Source: an uncultured beta proteobacterium (GTDB lineage Bacteria > Pseudomonadota > Gammaproteobacteria > Burkholderiales > Burkholderiaceae_C). From it: a stretch of 6,305 nt of DNA. The notes below the pieces were generated by a model. That model was not told where the DNA came from and did not search any database. It was given only the letters and a program-made list of their open reading frames with translations. Of this stretch, positions 5,367 through 6,305 are shown piece after piece. Within the stretch, counting starts at the first letter, position 1, and each line of letters starts with the position of its first letter. A program made the position numbers and the translations under genes. The DNA is taken from NCBI GenBank assembly GCA_903927495.1, contig CAIYNH010000724.1, positions 1-6,305 on the forward strand, read 5' to 3'.

Positions 5367-5885
5367 ATGAAAATTTTTGGGGTGACTGGACATTCCGGAA
5401 TGGGCAAGACGACCTTGCTGGAGCGCCTTGTTCCTGAAATCGCGTCTCGAGGTTTGACGGTTTCGCTGATCAAACACAGCCACAAGAACATTGACATCGA
5501 CCGCCCAGGCAAAGACTCTTATCGTTTGCGCGAATCGGGCTGCAAGGAGGTCCTACTGCTAGGCAACGACCGCTGGGCCTTGATGCATGAGCTGCGGGGA
5601 GCCAGTGAACCTTCACTTGAGTATCTAATGGAACGCATGCAAGCGTGTGATCTGCTGCTGATTGAAGGCTTCAAGCATGGTAACTTTCCGAAGCTTGAGG
5701 TTTGGCGGTCGTCGTTGGGCATGCAAACCCTGTGGCCAGACTGGCCCGGCATTGTGGCCATTGCCAGCGATAAACCGCCAAAATTACCAGCACAAATCGC
5801 GGTTACTCCGGGCTTGTCGCATCTGGATCTGGCAAACACGACTGCCATTGCAGAGTTTATTTTGTTGCATGCCAGTGTGCGCTGA
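5367..5885 (+). CDS. mobB: MobB, GTP-binding protein of molybdopterin guanine dinucleotide synthesis
   Basis: This 172-residue cytoplasmic P-loop protein belongs to the MobB family. It shows Walker A GHSGMGKT at residues 8-15, the family signature IKHSHKNIDID followed by PGKDSY at 47-52, and the IEGFKH segment around Glu100-Lys103. Known MobB binds GTP and helps MobA attach GMP to molybdopterin, giving the bis-MGD cofactor that DMSO reductase family enzymes need. The ATG at 5367 matches the family length (about 170-175) and has GGGG at 5355-5358 upstream; the same frame stays open back to 5280 but that extension has no homologous character. It lies 83 bp after the cytochromes with no clear terminator between, so co-transcription is plausible. 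mobA and other moa/moe genes are not in the window. Confidence 0.92.
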   Translation: MKIFGVTGHSGMGKTTLLERLVPEIASRGLTVSLIKHSHKNIDIDRPGKDSYRLRESGCKEVLLLGNDRWALMHELRGASEPSLEYLMERMQACDLLLIEGFKHGNFPKLEVWRSSLGMQTLWPDWPGIVAIASDKPPKLPAQIAVTPGLSHLDLANTTAIAEFILLHASVR

Positions 5886-5895
5886 TGTGCATCGA

Positions 5896-5943
5896 TTGAC
5901 GTGGAGCTTCAAAGGATGAAACGGCAAATTTGACGTACAGCTT
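5896..5943 (+). repeat. Imperfect direct repeat upstream of the phosphatase-like gene
   Basis: TTGACGTGGAGCTT at 5896-5909 and TTGACGTACAGCTT at 5930-5943 match at 12 of 14 positions and start 34 bp apart. They lie in the 104-bp gap between mobB and the next gene and might bind a regulator on one DNA face. Each begins with TTGACG, close to a -35 hexamer, but neither has a good -10 at proper spacing. No clear terminator for mobB is visible in this gap. Confidence 0.25.
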
Positions 5944-5989
5944 GGTTTATTTAGTGGCAGCGCTTAGTCTTTAAAAAAAATGTGTCGAG

Positions 5990-6305
5990 ATGAAGATTTG
6001 TTTTTTTAGTCTTTTATGGCTGCTTGGTGCATCCGCCTTTGGCCGCGATGTCGAGACCGTGCTGATTGTTTCCATTGACGCATTGCATCCGGCAGCAATC
6101 AACCAGATGGCGTCGCCGGCACTCCAACTGCTCATGGACTCAGGCCGCTACACAATGCAAGGTCAAAGTGTCACACCGCCGCAGACCTTGATTGCACACA
6201 CGGCGATGCTGACCGGACTCACGCCCGAGCAAAGCGGCAAGCAAGACAACAACTGGAAACCCGGCATGACACAAGTGGCGCGGGAAACCTTGATTGACGT
6301 GGCCA
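5990..6305 (+). CDS. Exported alkaline phosphatase superfamily protein (nucleotide pyrophosphatase/phosphodiesterase type), 5' part
   Basis: The first 105 residues are visible; the gene continues past the window. Residues 1-18 form a short hydrophobic signal peptide. The VSIDALHP segment supplies Asp30, matching the first metal-binding Asp of the family, and PPQTLIAHTAMLTGL supplies Thr66 in the position of the nucleophilic Thr of type I phosphodiesterase/nucleotide pyrophosphatases, followed by the usual LTGL turn. The family hydrolyses phosphodiester or pyrophosphate bonds with two metals, in the periplasm here. The start at 5990 has no strong Shine-Dalgarno; the ATG at 5980 is in another frame that stops quickly. 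The start is flanked by an A8 run (5973-5980) and a T7 run (6001-6007). It is probably a separate function from the redox operon. Confidence 0.75.
   Translation, partial: MKICFFSLLWLLGASAFGRDVETVLIVSIDALHPAAINQMASPALQLLMDSGRYTMQGQSVTPPQTLIAHTAMLTGLTPEQSGKQDNNWKPGMTQVARETLIDVA

Overview
The window looks like part of a betaproteobacterial chromosome, most plausibly a Comamonadaceae-type organism (Rhodoferax or Polaromonas-like). This placement rests on moderate-to-high GC, on the MobB and TorD sequence style, and on the general look of the periplasmic cytochromes; it is an inference, since no 16S or other marker is present. All convincing genes are on the + strand. I see no tRNA, rRNA, CRISPR array, insertion sequence or phage gene.

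Layout. Positions 1-369 hold no convincing gene but are rich in dyads: two copies of GTTACC-N4-GGTAAC exactly 140 bp apart, several other short inverted repeats, and at 318-332 a good sigma-54 (-24/-12) promoter, with a strong Shine-Dalgarno at 359-363. Then come a catalytic molybdopterin (Mo-bisMGD) oxidoreductase of the DMSO reductase family (370-2922), its four-cluster [4Fe-4S] electron-transfer subunit (2956-3771), a TorD/DmsD-type assembly chaperone (3812-4447), two tandemly duplicated monoheme periplasmic c-type cytochromes (4572-4916 and 4924-5283), mobB for the guanine dinucleotide form of the molybdenum cofactor (5367-5885), and the 5' part of an exported alkaline-phosphatase-superfamily (nucleotide pyrophosphatase/phosphodiesterase-type) protein that runs off the end (5990-6305).

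How it fits together. The chaperone would hold the apo catalytic subunit and its Tat signal until Mo-bisMGD is inserted. MobB would help make that cofactor. The folded A-B pair would be exported by Tat, and the small cytochromes would carry electrons to or from the [4Fe-4S] subunit in the periplasm. The catalytic subunit has a Cys molybdenum ligand (Cys187), an RGRY motif and an HSALCAEAEK active-site segment that resemble the respiratory arsenate reductase ArrA and its relatives (ArxA, SrdA, AnrA) more than nitrate, DMSO, chlorate or DMS enzymes. No membrane quinone-reactive subunit (ArrC/NrfD/PsrC) and no ars gene lies in the window, so neither the substrate nor the direction of the reaction can be fixed from sequence alone.

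The most interesting points are the anchorless ArrA-like enzyme with a combined Tat signal and lipobox, the twin cytochromes beside it, and the apparent sigma-54 promoter with paired upstream operators.
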